Origin: Deltaproteobacteria bacterium
Lineage (GTDB): Bacteria > Desulfobacterota > DSM-4660 > Desulfatiglandales > Desulfatiglandaceae
DNA: 5,440 nucleotides
Assembly (NCBI GenBank): GCA_019307165.1
Contig: JAFDKD010000255.1
Span: 1-5,440, forward strand
Direction of reading: 5' to 3'
The notes beneath the pieces were generated by a model. It was not told the DNA's origin and made no database searches. It was given only the letters and a program-made list of their open reading frames with translations. Both the position numbers and the translations under genes were made by a program. This document shows positions 4,007-5,440 of this stretch, in pieces. Within the stretch, counting starts at the first letter, position 1. Each line of letters opens with the position of its first letter.

Positions 4007-5440
4007 TTACCCACTCCTTTCAGCCGGCAGTCTGACCTTGAACACGGTCCCTTCTCCCGGGCTGCTTTTCACCTCTATGGCGCCCTTGTGCCGGGCGATG
4101 ATGCCGTACGCCACGGAAAGCCCCAAGCCTACCCCTTTGCCTTCTCCCTTGGTGGTGAAAAAAGGCTCGAATATATTTTTCAGATCCGCTTCGGAAATAC
4201 CGCAACCGGTGTCCGATACCGCGACTTCGACAAAACCATCGCCGGCCAAGTTCTTTGCGGTTACCGTCAGCGTGCCCCCGGCGGTCATGGCTTCGGAGGC
4301 GTTGCCCACAAGATTCATGAAGGCCTGCTGGATCTGCCTGAAATCACAATTTATCCGCGGTAAATCAGGGGCCATTACCTTAACCAGTTCGATCCCTTTT
4401 ATTTCAAGATCGTGGGCCATGAGGATCAGGGTCTTCTCGATGATGTCTTCCACGCGGTGGGCCGCGACGGTCATTTCGGACTGCCGGGCGAAAGCCAGTA
4501 GGTTTTTCACGATTTCCCCGCACCTGGCCGTTTCCGATTCCATGACACCCAAATGCCGGGCGATATCCCCCAGTCTGTCCTGACTGAATCGATCCGGCCC
4601 GGTCAGCTTCATCAACAGCCGCGTATAGGTTAGAACGGCGGCAAGGGGATTATTGATTTCATGCGCGATGGTGGCCGACAATTTGCCCAATGAGGCCAGT
4701 TTTTCCGAAGCAATGACCTGTTCCTGGGCCTCCTTGAGGTCTTGGTAGGCCTTCTTTAGATTCTCATACAGGTTTGCGTTTTCCACGGCCACGCCTATCT
4801 GGTTGCCGACAGCCGTCAGGAAATCCACAAAATCGGGTGAAAACCTGAAATCGGTATGGCTGGACACCACCATGACGGCCACCGGCTCACCTTTGGAGAT
4901 CAATGGCATATAAATGGAAGCTTTAAGCCCCTCTTCAACAAGATAATCCACGAAAGGGTCTTCGGGTCGCTGCAGATTGTTTACGGTTTTGATTTTATTG
5001 GTGATCACCGTTTCTCCCAGGAGGCCGTCACCGGCCTTTCGGGTCTTTATGGCCGGATTTTCGATAAACCCCGATGAAAGCCCTTTATGGGCCGCGAGGG
5101 AAAGTATCCTGCTGCTTCTGTCATACATATAAATCCGCACACTGTCGGGTTCGAGGATCTCCAGCATTTTGTCGACCGTGCTTTTCAACACCTCGTTCAA
5201 GTCCAGGGAGCCGCTGACGGTCATGGAGATGGCATTCAGGGTGGCGAGCCTGAGATTCCGCCTCTCAAGCTGCCTGCTGAGCCTGTCATTTCTCACCTGG
5301 GCTTTTTTACTCTCCGTTATGTCTCTTATGATGAGCACATGCCCCGCAATCTTCCCGACCTCATCAAGGATGACATTTCCCGTTATGAGCGCATCAAACG
5401 CGGAGGCGTCCCTGCGCCGGAGGCGGGCCCCGAAATCCAT
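4007..5440 (-). CDS. PAS-GAF sensor histidine kinase (partial, N-terminus outside window)
   Basis: The visible 477 residues run to a TAA stop. Residues 1-45 are the end of a PAS domain (GNVILDEVGKIAGHVLIIRDITESK), so the ATG at the window edge is very probably internal and the gene continues beyond it. A GAF domain follows (about 65-225), a coiled-coil linker of about 25 residues, then HisKA with phospho-acceptor H260 in ATIAHEINNPLAAV. HATPase_c has the N box (N380 in NLVGNASEAM), G1 box VSDTGCGI (D410), F box FEPFFTT and G2 box GKGVGLGLS. It resembles NtrB/ZraS-class kinases that partner NtrC-type regulators. No membrane segment occurs in the visible part; the missing N-terminus could contain one. 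The GAF domain may bind a small ligand or cofactor, which the sequence does not identify. It is the upstream partner of the regulator at 2657-4006, with zero-base spacing. Confidence 0.96.
   Translation of the reverse strand: MDFGARLRRRDASAFDALITGNVILDEVGKIAGHVLIIRDITESKKAQVRNDRLSRQLERRNLRLATLNAISMTVSGSLDLNEVLKSTVDKMLEILEPDSVRIYMYDRSSRILSLAAHKGLSSGFIENPAIKTRKAGDGLLGETVITNKIKTVNNLQRPEDPFVDYLVEEGLKASIYMPLISKGEPVAVMVVSSHTDFRFSPDFVDFLTAVGNQIGVAVENANLYENLKKAYQDLKEAQEQVIASEKLASLGKLSATIAHEINNPLAAVLTYTRLLMKLTGPDRFSQDRLGDIARHLGVMESETARCGEIVKNLLAFARQSEMTVAAHRVEDIIEKTLILMAHDLEIKGIELVKVMAPDLPRINCDFRQIQQAFMNLVGNASEAMTAGGTLTVTAKNLAGDGFVEVAVSDTGCGISEADLKNIFEPFFTTKGEGKGVGLGLSVAYGIIARHKGAIEVKSSPGEGTVFKVRLPAERSG

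Overview
The window most resembles the chromosome of a sulfate-reducing or related Desulfobacterota (deltaproteobacterial) organism. This is inferred from an NtrC-type two-component pair, a cysteine-rich H-protein-like gene behind a sigma-54 promoter, a bacterial archaemetzincin, and spacers full of short simple-sequence repeats (GTTGAG-, GAACCTTT- and AGCTNNN-type). No taxonomic search was possible. All four convincing genes lie on the minus strand, so transcription runs from right to left.

From right to left: a histidine kinase truncated by the window edge (4007-5440; end of a PAS domain, GAF, HisKA, HATPase) is followed with zero spacing (TAAATG junction) by a sigma-54-dependent NtrC-family response regulator (2657-4006). 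A spacer of about 200 bp carries a GTTGAG-type inverted repeat, followed by an archaemetzincin zinc protease (1881-2456, TTG start). The 750-bp stretch 1132-1880 has no convincing gene. Its right part is repeat-rich: a nested inverted-repeat element at 1484-1815, then 8-bp and 7-bp tandem repeats, the last of which runs into the protease stop codon. Its left part is a regulatory region with two perfect 17-bp palindromes TGCCGAA-N3-TTCGGCA plus a degenerate third copy, an IHF consensus match, and a near-ideal sigma-54 promoter. The last gene (202-1131) encodes an H-protein-like domain without the lipoyl lysine, fused to two C-x12-C-x5-C-x2-C cysteine clusters. It ends at a strong intrinsic terminator (130-161). 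Positions 1-129 hold nothing I can identify.

Working model (inference): the kinase senses an unknown cytoplasmic or redox-related signal and phosphorylates the regulator. The regulator binds the TGCCGAA palindromes as an enhancer, IHF bends the intervening DNA, and sigma-54 RNA polymerase transcribes the H-like cysteine-cluster protein as a single-gene unit. The palindromes, IHF site, promoter and terminator are visible in the sequence. The link to this particular regulator rests on proximity only.
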